The notes beneath the pieces were generated by a model that was not told the origin of the DNA, searched no databases, and was given only the letters and a program-made list of their open reading frames with translations. Source: an uncultured Clostridia bacterium (GTDB lineage Bacteria > Bacillota > Clostridia > UBA1381). Taken from it: a DNA stretch of 18,825 nucleotides. Position numbers and translations under genes: made by a program. The DNA lies in the NCBI GenBank assembly GCA_934486495.1, contig CAKSPW010000043.1, positions 1 through 18,825 on the forward strand. Reading direction: 5' to 3'. Each line of letters opens with the position of its first letter. Positions within the stretch are counted from its first letter, which is position 1. Positions 1 through 7,711 of this stretch are shown here, piece by piece.

Positions 1-236
1 ATCTTCGATTTTTCGGCAAATGACGCTGTGTCTATGTACTCAATCTCAAGCTTCAAACCAAGCTCCGGCTCGATAATCTCGTTGATTTTCTCAAGCACCT
101 CATCGTTTCTCGGCTGTGTTTCTCCGAGCTGTACCCATTTAAGCGTTTTTCCTCCTCCGCCGCAGCCGGAAAGACCGATAGCGCAGGCAGACAGCATTGC
201 CGCCGCAAGTATGGTTGATGTAATTCTTTTCTTCAT
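1..236 (-). CDS. Extracellular solute-binding lipoprotein, N-terminal part (CUT1/LplA-like, partial)
   Basis: Only the first 78 codons lie in the window; the gene continues past the left edge. The ATG at 234-236 follows a strong Shine-Dalgarno (AGGAGAAGGGAG). The protein opens with a lipoprotein signal peptide: a basic MKKR start, a hydrophobic stretch, then the lipobox L22-S-G-C25, with a Gly-rich linker after the cysteine. The visible mature part (KTLKWVQLGETQP, then NDEVLEKINEIIEPELGLKL) resembles the start of sugar-binding proteins of the LplA/YtcQ kind, where 'W' and 'x-V-x-x-x-I-N' elements lead into the first alpha/beta unit. By family knowledge such proteins sit on the outer face of the membrane and deliver oligosaccharides to a CUT1 ABC permease. 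It lies 22 bp after the AraC-family regulator on the same strand, so co-transcription is likely. The ligand and the rest of the transporter cannot be seen. A second, weaker lipobox (LSAC, residues 15-18) lies upstream of the preferred one. Confidence 0.75.
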   Translation of the reverse strand, partial: MKKRITSTILAAAMLSACAIGLSGCGGGGKTLKWVQLGETQPRNDEVLEKINEIIEPELGLKLEIEYIDTASFAEKSK

Positions 237-258
237 TTTCGTTACTCCCTTCTCCTGT

Positions 259-1167
259 TTACCTTTCAAATAAATCAGTAAGCTGATTTTTATACTTCGT
301 TTTAAGTTCCAAATACCGCCTGTAATTATTTCTGTACTCACGTATAAACTTCGGCTTAACACCGTAATTTTTTTCAAACGTTGCATAGAAATAAGTTTTG
401 TTTGTAAACCCATGTCTTAAAATAATATCGTTTACCGGCTCATCGGTATTCATTAAATCCTCAACAACATTATTGAGTCTTTTACAAATTAAAAGCTGTT
501 TAAAGCTCATACCGCAATACTCCTTAAGCTTTTGAGAAAAATACTCAGGCTTATGATTAAACCTTTTCGCCACCTCCTCAAGACGAAGTGCATCGGCACT
601 GTTTTCGGTTATGTATTTCATTGCTTCGAGCAAAACAACATCATCGCACACATTCCCCTGCGACTGCGTATTTGTAATCATACGGTTTATTATTTCATCA
701 AGGTGACAGCGTGTCAGTTCAATATATCTGCATGATTTTCTCATACCGTCCTCAAGCATTTCAAAAAACAGTTCTTCAATCTTTTTTGCAAGCTCCTCCG
801 TTTTAAAATCAACGCAAAAATAGCTTTTATCAACGTCAAATTTATAATAATCCTTCATAAGCTCGCCAAGACTTGAATTGCTTTTAAGCCTATCCGTAAG
901 AAAGCTTGCATTGAACATAATGTTATAATACTTCATAGTTTCCCATGCACGTATTTCATGAACGCAATTATAATCCATAATTATCAGTGTTCCGCGCTTT
1001 GCACGGATTATATTATTATCTATTATATGATCTCCATGACCTGCCACAACGTAAACAAGCTCAATTGCATCATGCGTGTGTGCCGCAACATCACAGCCAT
1101 ATTCTATATACGAAACACCAAAATCGCTGCACTTTACCAATCTGTCCTCCAACGCATACCGCTGCAT
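259..1167 (-). CDS. AraC-family transcriptional regulator (cupin + AraC HTH)
   Basis: 302 aa from the ATG at 1165-1167, chosen because GAGGTG lies 6 nt upstream. A longer frame from GTG at 1209 would begin upstream of the promoter's -10 box and is rejected. Residues about 25-75 form an AraC-type cupin sensor: an H30-x-H32 pair, E36, then a GHGDHII segment and a short 'LIIMDYNCVHEI' strand. Residues about 183-280 are the double helix-turn-helix DNA-binding domain, ending in the typical NKTYFYATFEKNYGVKPKFIREYR segment seen in abbreviated form here (TYFYATF and YGVKPKFIREYR). Cupin-type AraC proteins usually sense sugars or oligosaccharides and activate neighbouring transport and hydrolase genes. 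The direct neighbours fit: a sugar-type binding lipoprotein downstream (22 bp) and a beta-helix protein upstream. The effector is unknown. It has its own sigma-A promoter (1200-1228). Confidence 0.88.
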   Translation of the reverse strand: MQRYALEDRLVKCSDFGVSYIEYGCDVAAHTHDAIELVYVVAGHGDHIIDNNIIRAKRGTLIIMDYNCVHEIRAWETMKYYNIMFNASFLTDRLKSNSSLGELMKDYYKFDVDKSYFCVDFKTEELAKKIEELFFEMLEDGMRKSCRYIELTRCHLDEIINRMITNTQSQGNVCDDVVLLEAMKYITENSADALRLEEVAKRFNHKPEYFSQKLKEYCGMSFKQLLICKRLNNVVEDLMNTDEPVNDIILRHGFTNKTYFYATFEKNYGVKPKFIREYRNNYRRYLELKTKYKNQLTDLFER

Positions 1168-1199
1168 TAAATACACCTCGCAAAATTTAATATATAGTA

Positions 1200-1228
1200 A
1201 TAATACCACAAAATGAGCTTACAGTCAA
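1200..1228 (-). promoter_or_regulatory. Sigma-A promoter of the AraC-family gene
   Basis: On the minus strand, TTGACT (1223-1228) and TATTAT (1200-1205) are separated by exactly 17 nt. The predicted start is near 1193, about 25 nt before the chosen ATG. The promoter sits between the stop of the beta-helix gene (1249) and the regulator, so the regulator and the lipoprotein gene behind it can be expressed independently of the beta-helix gene. No intrinsic terminator was seen after the beta-helix gene, so read-through is also possible. Confidence 0.75.
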
Positions 1229-1248
1229 TATGTTTCTTTATATATTTT

Positions 1249-2547
1249 TTACGATTTTACACGCTCTGTTTTCCATATATTCAGAATATGGTTAATATTA
1301 ACCTTTTTATATTCGCAATTACTTTCATATTTTCTGTAATTTAGAAAATCACGGCAGTCTTTGCCTCTCCAGCGTGACAGCAAAGCTTTGTTTTCCGTAT
1401 AGTATATATTGTTATTAACGGATATTTGTTCTTCGGCGCACTCCGATATTATCGAATAAACAGCGGCACCGTACGGCGCATTATAAAAAATATTTTTTGA
1501 AATTTCAAGTGAGCCGCCGACCGATTTTTCATTTATACGCCACAAAAATACATGATGTCCCATAGGCTGCGGCCAAATCTCCGACATTCTCGGCATAATC
1601 ACTCCGTTTTTCGAAAAGCCCTCTCCCGCATCAACGCATATATTATTGCAAAATCTCGAATTAACCGGAAGCTTGTCACGCTGTTCGTATGCCGCCATTC
1701 CGCATTTGATGAACAGATTATCGTGAATATAAAAATTCTTTGCCGGTATACATTCCGCTCCTCCCTGATGGGTAACGGCAGAATCGTAAATATTATAAAA
1801 TCGGCAATCCCTTACTTCAACATTTTCGCAAACATTCCAAAACTCAAGCGCATTTCCGTATCTTATCTTTTTGTTCGGGTCATACACCGCACCGCCGATA
1901 TATTCAAAATCACAGTTTTCAATAAGGATATTTCTGCTTTCACCCTCACCGGCAATGGCATGAAGTCCGCAATAAACAAACCTCAACCCCTTTATTATCA
2001 TATTCTCTCCGTTTGACGCAATGCTCCTGTCACGACATACCGCACATTCTATTGCCGTATAGTACTCGGCAGGATTTAATTCCGAATACAAATACAAAAA
2101 ATGTTCTGTCATTCCCGATTTTACTTCGCTTAAAACTCCGAAACAGCTGTCGTAAAAATCACCCTGCTTTGAAAGCTCGTTTTTTGACCATTTCAAGCTT
2201 GCGCACAAATCGGAGTTATTAAATATCAGGTTTGCCGCTTCGCAAACTTCACTCGATAAGCACCGCCATATGTTTTTTTCTTCCTCAACCCACAATGATT
2301 TATCATGCAGATTGACAGAACCGCAAAATGTAGGTTTTTCACCCGTGCCGTATGAAGAATATGTAATAGGTTTATCCTCTGTTCCGCCGATATTGTTTAG
2401 TTTGCCGCGAATTACGCTCCCGCACTTAAAAAGCACGCAATCGCCCGGCAAAAGCGATAAATTTTCACTGCTGCAAAGCGGAAATTGTTCGCTGAGTCCG
2501 TCATTATTTTTTTCAGTACATGATATATCTATATAATATGTAGCCAT
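1249..2547 (-). CDS. Cytoplasmic right-handed parallel beta-helix protein, probably carbohydrate-active
   Basis: 432 aa. The ATG at 2545-2547 has AGGTG 4 nt upstream. There is no signal peptide or membrane segment and the protein holds many cysteines, so a cytoplasmic location is likely. The N-terminus (YYIDISCTEKNNDGLSE, then LLPGDCVLFKCGSVIRG at 32-48) is the usual opening of pectate-lyase-like beta-helix proteins, where 'NDGLS' and 'PGD-V-FK-GS-F-G' precede the coil. Residues about 180-380 carry repeated short strands of the type 'N-x-I-I-x-x-x-F' (for example ENMIIKGLRF, RNILIENCDF, ENVEVRDCRF, KNFYIHDNLF, GSLEISKNIF, QISVNNNIYY), matching PbH1 repeats. Families with this fold include polysaccharide lyases, GH28 and epimerases; the exact family and catalytic residues are not assigned. 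It neighbours an AraC regulator and a sugar-type binding lipoprotein, which suggests action on an imported oligosaccharide. Confidence 0.8.
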   Translation of the reverse strand: MATYYIDISCTEKNNDGLSEQFPLCSSENLSLLPGDCVLFKCGSVIRGKLNNIGGTEDKPITYSSYGTGEKPTFCGSVNLHDKSLWVEEEKNIWRCLSSEVCEAANLIFNNSDLCASLKWSKNELSKQGDFYDSCFGVLSEVKSGMTEHFLYLYSELNPAEYYTAIECAVCRDRSIASNGENMIIKGLRFVYCGLHAIAGEGESRNILIENCDFEYIGGAVYDPNKKIRYGNALEFWNVCENVEVRDCRFYNIYDSAVTHQGGAECIPAKNFYIHDNLFIKCGMAAYEQRDKLPVNSRFCNNICVDAGEGFSKNGVIMPRMSEIWPQPMGHHVFLWRINEKSVGGSLEISKNIFYNAPYGAAVYSIISECAEEQISVNNNIYYTENKALLSRWRGKDCRDFLNYRKYESNCEYKKVNINHILNIWKTERVKS

Positions 2548-2591
2548 GTTACACCTGTATCAGACTTAATGATACGCTCCGTTTCTATATG

Positions 2592-2624
2592 ATTATACTA
2601 TAATTTTAACAGAGAAAAACTCAA
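2592..2624 (-). promoter_or_regulatory. Probable promoter of the beta-helix gene
   Basis: The minus strand reads TTGAGT (2619-2624), 16 nt, TATAGT (2597-2602), with an overlapping TATAAT at 2592-2597 that lacks a well-placed -35 box. The weak -35 would suit an activated promoter, for instance one driven by the AraC-type regulator next door. Upstream at 2653-2670 there is an imperfect dyad (TATAGC, 6 nt, GCTGTA on the minus strand; one mismatch), which could be an operator but is weak evidence alone. Confidence 0.45.
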
Positions 2625-2696
2625 TATTCAATATCAAAATCATTAATATTTTTACAGCGTAAATGCTATACAATCAAAAAAAAGTATCAGTTTATT

Positions 2697-2739
2697 AAAA
2701 AAAGCGTCAAACCACAGCAATTAAGCAGTGATTTGACAC
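2697..2739 (-). terminator. Intrinsic terminator after polC
   Basis: Starting 5 nt after the polC stop, the minus strand forms a 12-bp stem (GTGTCAAATCAC with GTGGTTTGACGC, two G-T wobbles, no mismatches) around a 12-nt loop. It is followed directly by seven T residues (2697-2703). This is the only canonical terminator found between iscS and the beta-helix gene, and it marks the end of the long housekeeping run. Confidence 0.93.
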
Positions 2740-2744
2740 TTAAA

Positions 2745-5700
2745 TTATAAATCGAACAAGCTGACCTGGTCACATTCGGGCAATCCGTCAAGGCAGTGAT
2801 TTGCCTCAAGCAGTTCCATAACCGTTTTTGTAACACCCGTTCTTATTCTCAGCTCTTCCCTTGTTTTAAAGGGTGCTTTTTCACGTTCTGCCATAATACT
2901 TTTCGCCGCATTCTCTCCCATGCCGGGAAGTGCATTAAGCGGCGGAAGTATACCGTTTTCGGTTTGAATAAAATCGGTTGCGTGTGACTTGTAAAGGTTA
3001 ACCGGCACAAAATTTATTCCTCTTGCGTACATTTCTATACATATTTCAAGTATAGGAATAAGATTTTCTTCTTTCGGAGTTATAGATCCGTCCTTTTTCT
3101 TATCAATAAGCTCCTGCATCGTGCGCTCGGCAACAGCCATTCCCTCCGCCATTATTGACGCATCAAAATCATCGGCACGAACCGAGAAATATGCAATATA
3201 AAATGCTTCGGGATAATGCACCTTACAGTATGCAATTCTAAACGCCATCGTAACATACGCAACGGCGTGCGCTTTCGGGAACATATACTTAATCTTCAGA
3301 CACGAATCGAGATACCACTGCGGAACGCCTGCCGCCTTCATAGCGTCCATATCCTCAGGTTTCAATCCCTTTCCCTTTCGAACGCTCTCCATTATCTTAA
3401 ACGAATGCCCGGGCTCTACACCCTGATTTATAAGATAAAGCATAATATCGTCACGACAACAGATTGCGTTTGAAAGCGTTGTAATTCCGCTTTCGATAAG
3501 AGTCTGCGCATTATTAAGCCACACGTCCGTACCGTGAGAAAGTCCTGAAATTCTTACAAGCTCCGAAAATCTTGTCGGCTTTGTATCAACAAGCATTTGC
3601 CGAACAAATTTCGTGCCGAACTCCGGTATTCCGTATGTTCCGACCGGCGTTCCTATATCCTTACTCAAATGAAGTGCGTCAGTGCTTGTAAACAGGCTCA
3701 GCGTTTCCTTATCGTCAAGACGTATTTTCTGCGGATCAATCCCGGTTAAGTCAGTCAGCATTCTTATAACGGTCGGGTCATCGTGACCGAGCTCGTCAAG
3801 CTTTAACAGGTTTTGGTCTATCGAGTGATAATCAAAATGCGTTGTTATAATATCCGAATTAACATCGTCGGCAGGGTGCTGTATAGGACAAAACTCGTGA
3901 ATATCGTTTTTAAACGGCACAACAATAATTCCGCCGGGATGCTGACCCGATGTTCGCTTTACACCAACACAGCCTGCGGCAAGACGCTTCATTTCGGCAT
4001 TTCTTATTTCAATGTTATGGTCATCTGCAAATTTTCTTACATAGCCGAACGCTGTTTTTTCGGCAACCGTTCCGATTGTACCGGCTCTGAAAACGTGTCC
4101 CTCTCCGAAAAATGTTTCGGTATATTTATGTATTACAGGCTGATAGTCACCCGAAAAGTTAAGGTCTATATCAGGCTCCTTATCGCCCTTAAATCCGAGA
4201 AATGTTTCAAACGGTATATTATGTCCGTCCTTATTATATGGAGTTCCGCAAACGGGGCAAACCTTATCCGGGAGGTCACAGCCGGAAATATCAACACCGA
4301 GTACAAATTCCGAGTTTTTGCATTTTGGGCACACATAATGCGGAGGAAGTGAATTAACCTCCGTTATATCCGACAAAAACGCAACAAACGACGAACCGAC
4401 AGAACCTCTCGACCCGACAAGATAGCCGTCCGAAAGCGATTTTCTAACAAGCTCCTGCGCAATTTTGTACATAACCGAAAAGCCGTACGTTGTTATGGAA
4501 TAAAGCTCCTTATCAAGCCGTTCACGGACAATATCCGGAAGCGGATCTCCGTAAATTTCTTTTGCCTTTCTGTGTGAATCGTTTACAATATCGTCCTGCG
4601 CACCCTCAATTTCGGGCGGACATTTATCGGGCGGTATAGGCCGCACATCTTCAATCATATCGGCGATAAGATTTGTATTTTTAACCACTACCTCGTATGC
4701 CTTTTCTTCCCCGAGATATTTAAACTCATCGAGCATTTCTTCCGTTGTCCTAAAATACAGCGGCGCCTGATTTACGGCATCTTTAAAGCCTTTGTAATGC
4801 ATTAAAATCTTTCTGAAATCCGCACCCTCGGGATCGATAAAGTGGACGTCGCACGTTGCAACGACAGGCTTATTCATTTTTTCGCCGAGCGCAACAATTC
4901 GGCGGTTAAAGTTTTTCAGATGCTCAACCGTTGTTATTTCGGGGTGATCTTCGGAACGGATAAGGTACTCGTTATTTCCGAGCGGCTGAATTTCAAGGTA
5001 ATCGTAGTACTTTGCAATTTCCTCAAGTTCTTCATCGTTTGCACCGTCAACCATAGCACTGAAAAGTTCGCCCGCTTCACACGCCGAACCGACTATAATA
5101 CCTTCTCTTTTTTCACTCAGAAGACTTTTCGGTATTCTCGGTGTTCTGAAAAAATATTTAAGATGTGATGCGGAAACCATTTCATATATATTTCTCACAC
5201 CACGGTGATTTTTTGCAAGCAAAATAACATGATGCGCCCTTGTTTTTTTTGAAGCGTTTCGGATATCGTAAAACGTGTTCAGATTTGGAATTTCAGCACC
5301 CTCGGTATTGTCAACCTCAACAAGCATTTTTAGGAAAACCTCTGCCGTTGCCTCAGCATCGTCTACCGCACGATGATGATTGTTGAGCATTACCCCATAG
5401 TTTTTTACAAGCGTATCAAGTTTATGATTCGGAAATTCGGGATGAATACATCTTGCAAGCACGAGTGTGTCCATATGCGGAAAATCATATGTAAGTGACA
5501 AACGCTTACAATTCTCCCTTATAAATCCCGTATCAAATGACGCATTATGAGCAACCAAAACGCTGTCCTTGCAAAATTCAAGAAATTTCGGCAAAACCGT
5601 ATCTATCGTTTCCGCATCGTATACCATATCATCGGTTATGCTTGTAAGCTCGGTAATTCTCTCCGGTATATGACGGTTCGGATTTACAAACGCACTGAAT

Positions 5701-6770
5701 CTGTCAATTATCTTTCCGTCCGAAATTTTAACGGCACCTATCTCGATTATGGCATCCTTGGTTTTACTGAATCCTGTTGTTTCTATATCAAACACAACAA
5801 ACGTACTGCTTGAGTTTACATTATCACAGCCGTATGTTATCATTTTCGAGTCGTCTATGAGATAACCCTCTACACCGTATATTACCTTGATTTTCTTATT
5901 GTTATCCGACGCTTTCATACCGTCGGGGTACGACTGCACAACTCCGTGGTCGGTTATCGCAACTGCCTTATGTCCCCAGCTGATAGCTCTGTTTATAAGG
6001 TCTTTTGCCGACGTCACGGCATCCATTGCCGACATCTGCGTATGCATATGAAGCTCCACACGTTTTTCGGGGCTTTCATCGACGCGCTTTTCTCTGAAAT
6101 CGGAGCAAAGGGCAACACCGTCCGCACTCACCATAACCTCATGTGCATAATTGTTGTACTCCGCCCTGCCTCTTATAATCAAAAAGCTGCCTTTTTTGAC
6201 GTTGGACACAAAGTTTTCATATTGACTGTCATCTTCTTTTTTATTCATGAAAATCTGCACCGTTATCGAATCCGTATAATCTGTGACATCGAGCATAATT
6301 ATGTGATATTCCTTACCGGTTTTTCTTGCGGTAATATCCTTTGCTTCCATTCCGAAAACATGACATTTAAATGTAACTCTGCCGGAATTTTCGTCTATTT
6401 CATGTATATTTGAAAGATAATCTCTTATGCCTCTGCCCAAAAGCGTTTCCGATACGACTACATACGGTCTGTCGCCGCTTTTTGCACTTTCCTCAAAATC
6501 GGCATTTTTCTTTTGTGCCGGACTCAGGTGATATTTAAGCTCGGGCTTTTCTATATCGTTTTTTTCCAAATTCATTACTTTAACGCCGTCGAGCTTATAT
6601 ATAGTTTTAATCATATTAATAAGGCGCTCAATTTGCTCATCGGGCACCTTATCGGCCAAAGTAATCCAAACTCTGCGACGCTGTTTTGAAATACTTAAAT
6701 GCTCAACTCTTATTTCCGATAAAAACGGGTCGTCTATAAGCGGAAATATTACTTTAATTTTCGGTTTCAA
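2745..6770 (-). CDS. polC: DNA polymerase III alpha subunit, PolC type (with 3'-5' exonuclease)
   Basis: 1341 aa replicative DNA polymerase of Gram-positive bacteria. Visible parts in order: N-terminal region (1-100); OB fold (about 130-220); PHP domain starting at HMHTQMSAMD (241-250) and resuming after about 550; inserted DEDDh proofreading exonuclease with D328-I-E330, HNASFD (D413) and H466..D471; a zinc site with C814, C817, C831/C838 and C841; polymerase palm with PDIDLNFSGD (D867, D869); helix-hairpin-helix region; and a C-terminal clamp-binding motif QVSLF at the very end. Compared with the ~1437 aa Bacillus subtilis protein, it has a shorter N-terminal region. It starts at TTG (6768-6770), 17 bp after ftsY. 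It is the last gene before the terminator. No missing catalytic residue was seen. Confidence 0.97.
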   Translation of the reverse strand: MKPKIKVIFPLIDDPFLSEIRVEHLSISKQRRRVWITLADKVPDEQIERLINMIKTIYKLDGVKVMNLEKNDIEKPELKYHLSPAQKKNADFEESAKSGDRPYVVVSETLLGRGIRDYLSNIHEIDENSGRVTFKCHVFGMEAKDITARKTGKEYHIIMLDVTDYTDSITVQIFMNKKEDDSQYENFVSNVKKGSFLIIRGRAEYNNYAHEVMVSADGVALCSDFREKRVDESPEKRVELHMHTQMSAMDAVTSAKDLINRAISWGHKAVAITDHGVVQSYPDGMKASDNNKKIKVIYGVEGYLIDDSKMITYGCDNVNSSSTFVVFDIETTGFSKTKDAIIEIGAVKISDGKIIDRFSAFVNPNRHIPERITELTSITDDMVYDAETIDTVLPKFLEFCKDSVLVAHNASFDTGFIRENCKRLSLTYDFPHMDTLVLARCIHPEFPNHKLDTLVKNYGVMLNNHHRAVDDAEATAEVFLKMLVEVDNTEGAEIPNLNTFYDIRNASKKTRAHHVILLAKNHRGVRNIYEMVSASHLKYFFRTPRIPKSLLSEKREGIIVGSACEAGELFSAMVDGANDEELEEIAKYYDYLEIQPLGNNEYLIRSEDHPEITTVEHLKNFNRRIVALGEKMNKPVVATCDVHFIDPEGADFRKILMHYKGFKDAVNQAPLYFRTTEEMLDEFKYLGEEKAYEVVVKNTNLIADMIEDVRPIPPDKCPPEIEGAQDDIVNDSHRKAKEIYGDPLPDIVRERLDKELYSITTYGFSVMYKIAQELVRKSLSDGYLVGSRGSVGSSFVAFLSDITEVNSLPPHYVCPKCKNSEFVLGVDISGCDLPDKVCPVCGTPYNKDGHNIPFETFLGFKGDKEPDIDLNFSGDYQPVIHKYTETFFGEGHVFRAGTIGTVAEKTAFGYVRKFADDHNIEIRNAEMKRLAAGCVGVKRTSGQHPGGIIVVPFKNDIHEFCPIQHPADDVNSDIITTHFDYHSIDQNLLKLDELGHDDPTVIRMLTDLTGIDPQKIRLDDKETLSLFTSTDALHLSKDIGTPVGTYGIPEFGTKFVRQMLVDTKPTRFSELVRISGLSHGTDVWLNNAQTLIESGITTLSNAICCRDDIMLYLINQGVEPGHSFKIMESVRKGKGLKPEDMDAMKAAGVPQWYLDSCLKIKYMFPKAHAVAYVTMAFRIAYCKVHYPEAFYIAYFSVRADDFDASIMAEGMAVAERTMQELIDKKKDGSITPKEENLIPILEICIEMYARGINFVPVNLYKSHATDFIQTENGILPPLNALPGMGENAAKSIMAEREKAPFKTREELRIRTGVTKTVMELLEANHCLDGLPECDQVSLFDL

Positions 6771-6775
6771 TTTTA

Positions 6776-6785
6776 CACCGCCTCT
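6776..6785 (-). promoter_or_regulatory. Ribosome binding site supporting the TTG start of polC
   Basis: The minus strand reads AGAGGCGGTG, then five nt, then TTG AAA CCG. No ATG occurs in frame until residue 53, which is inside the conserved N-terminal region, so TTG is the only sensible start. Confidence 0.7.
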
Positions 6786-6787
6786 TT

Positions 6788-7699
6788 TTATTCCTCAAAC
6801 ACTGCCTTGGCAAAATCAGACGGGGAAAACTCCTGCAAATCGTCAACACCCTCTCCGACTCCGACAAACTTAACCGGAATATTCTGCTCCTTTGAAATTG
6901 CGACAACTATTCCGCCCTTTGCGGTGCCGTCAAGCTTTGTAAGAATTATTCCCGTAATGTTTGCCGCCTCCGAAAACAGATGCGCCTGACTTACGGCGTT
7001 TTGACCTGTCGTGGCGTCAAGAACAAGTAAAACTTCCTTGCTTGCGCCCGGAAGCTCACGCTCGATAACACGATTTATTTTTTCAAGCTCCGCCATAAGA
7101 TTTTTCTTATTGTGAAGTCTGCCCGCCGTATCGCATATAAGTATGTCGCAGCCGCGGTTTTTAGCCGCATTGCAGGCATCAAATATAACAGCCGCAGGGT
7201 CACTGTTTTCCTGCTGCTTGATAAGATCGACACCGGTGCGCTCCGCCCATATTGAAATCTGGTCAATTGCGGCTGCTCTGAAAGTATCGGCGGCGGCAAG
7301 CATAACCTTTTTACCGCTCGCCTTATAGTGTGCGGCAAGCTTTCCTATAGATGTTGTTTTCCCGACACCGTTCACACCGATAACAAGCACTACCGACGGC
7401 TTTGTTTCAAGGTGCATGGAGCTGTCGTTTTCCAAAAGTATTTCCGAAATAATTTTCTTAAGCTTATCCTTTACGTCATTGCCGTCGGTTATATGCTCCG
7501 ACTTCACTCTGTCTCTTAGCTCCTCGATTATATACGTTGATGTTTCCACACCCATATCAGCCATAATAAGCGCTTCTTCAAGGTTTTCGAACAATTCCTC
7601 GTCAACCTTTACAAATACCTTAAAAACATTATTTACCTGATTTGATATCGCCTCTCTCGTTTTGCCGAGACCGCTTTTTAATTTATCAAAAAAACCCAT
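6788..7699 (-). CDS. ftsY: Signal recognition particle receptor FtsY
   Basis: 303 aa SRP-family GTPase that docks ribosome-SRP complexes at the membrane for co-translational insertion. The N domain covers roughly 1-95 and begins with MGFFDKLKSGL, the short amphipathic membrane-targeting helix of FtsY proteins that lack a long acidic A domain. The G domain has the P-loop GVNGVGKT (108-115), DTFRAAA (138-144), DTAGR (190-194), TKLD (254-257) and the closing GVGEG (280-284). The FtsY-type 'GVNGVGKTTSIGKLA' separates it from Ffh ('GLQGxGKTT'). The ATG is at 7697-7699, with AAAGGG upstream. It lies 12 bp after smc and 17 bp before polC, so all three are almost certainly translated from one message. 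ffh and ylxM, often next in Bacilli, are not here; polC takes that place. Confidence 0.97.
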   Translation of the reverse strand: MGFFDKLKSGLGKTREAISNQVNNVFKVFVKVDEELFENLEEALIMADMGVETSTYIIEELRDRVKSEHITDGNDVKDKLKKIISEILLENDSSMHLETKPSVVLVIGVNGVGKTTSIGKLAAHYKASGKKVMLAAADTFRAAAIDQISIWAERTGVDLIKQQENSDPAAVIFDACNAAKNRGCDILICDTAGRLHNKKNLMAELEKINRVIERELPGASKEVLLVLDATTGQNAVSQAHLFSEAANITGIILTKLDGTAKGGIVVAISKEQNIPVKFVGVGEGVDDLQEFSPSDFAKAVFEE

Positions 7700-7711
7700 A
7701 ATTCAACCCTT

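Noticed and set aside
1168..1209. Longer AraC-family start at GTG (1207-1209)
   Set aside because: The codon lies upstream of the -10 box of the gene's own promoter, and a good ribosome site precedes the later ATG.
3813..4352. 179-codon plus-strand open frame inside polC
   Set aside because: It is fully antisense to conserved polymerase sequence, has no recognisable domain and looks like a frame shadow.
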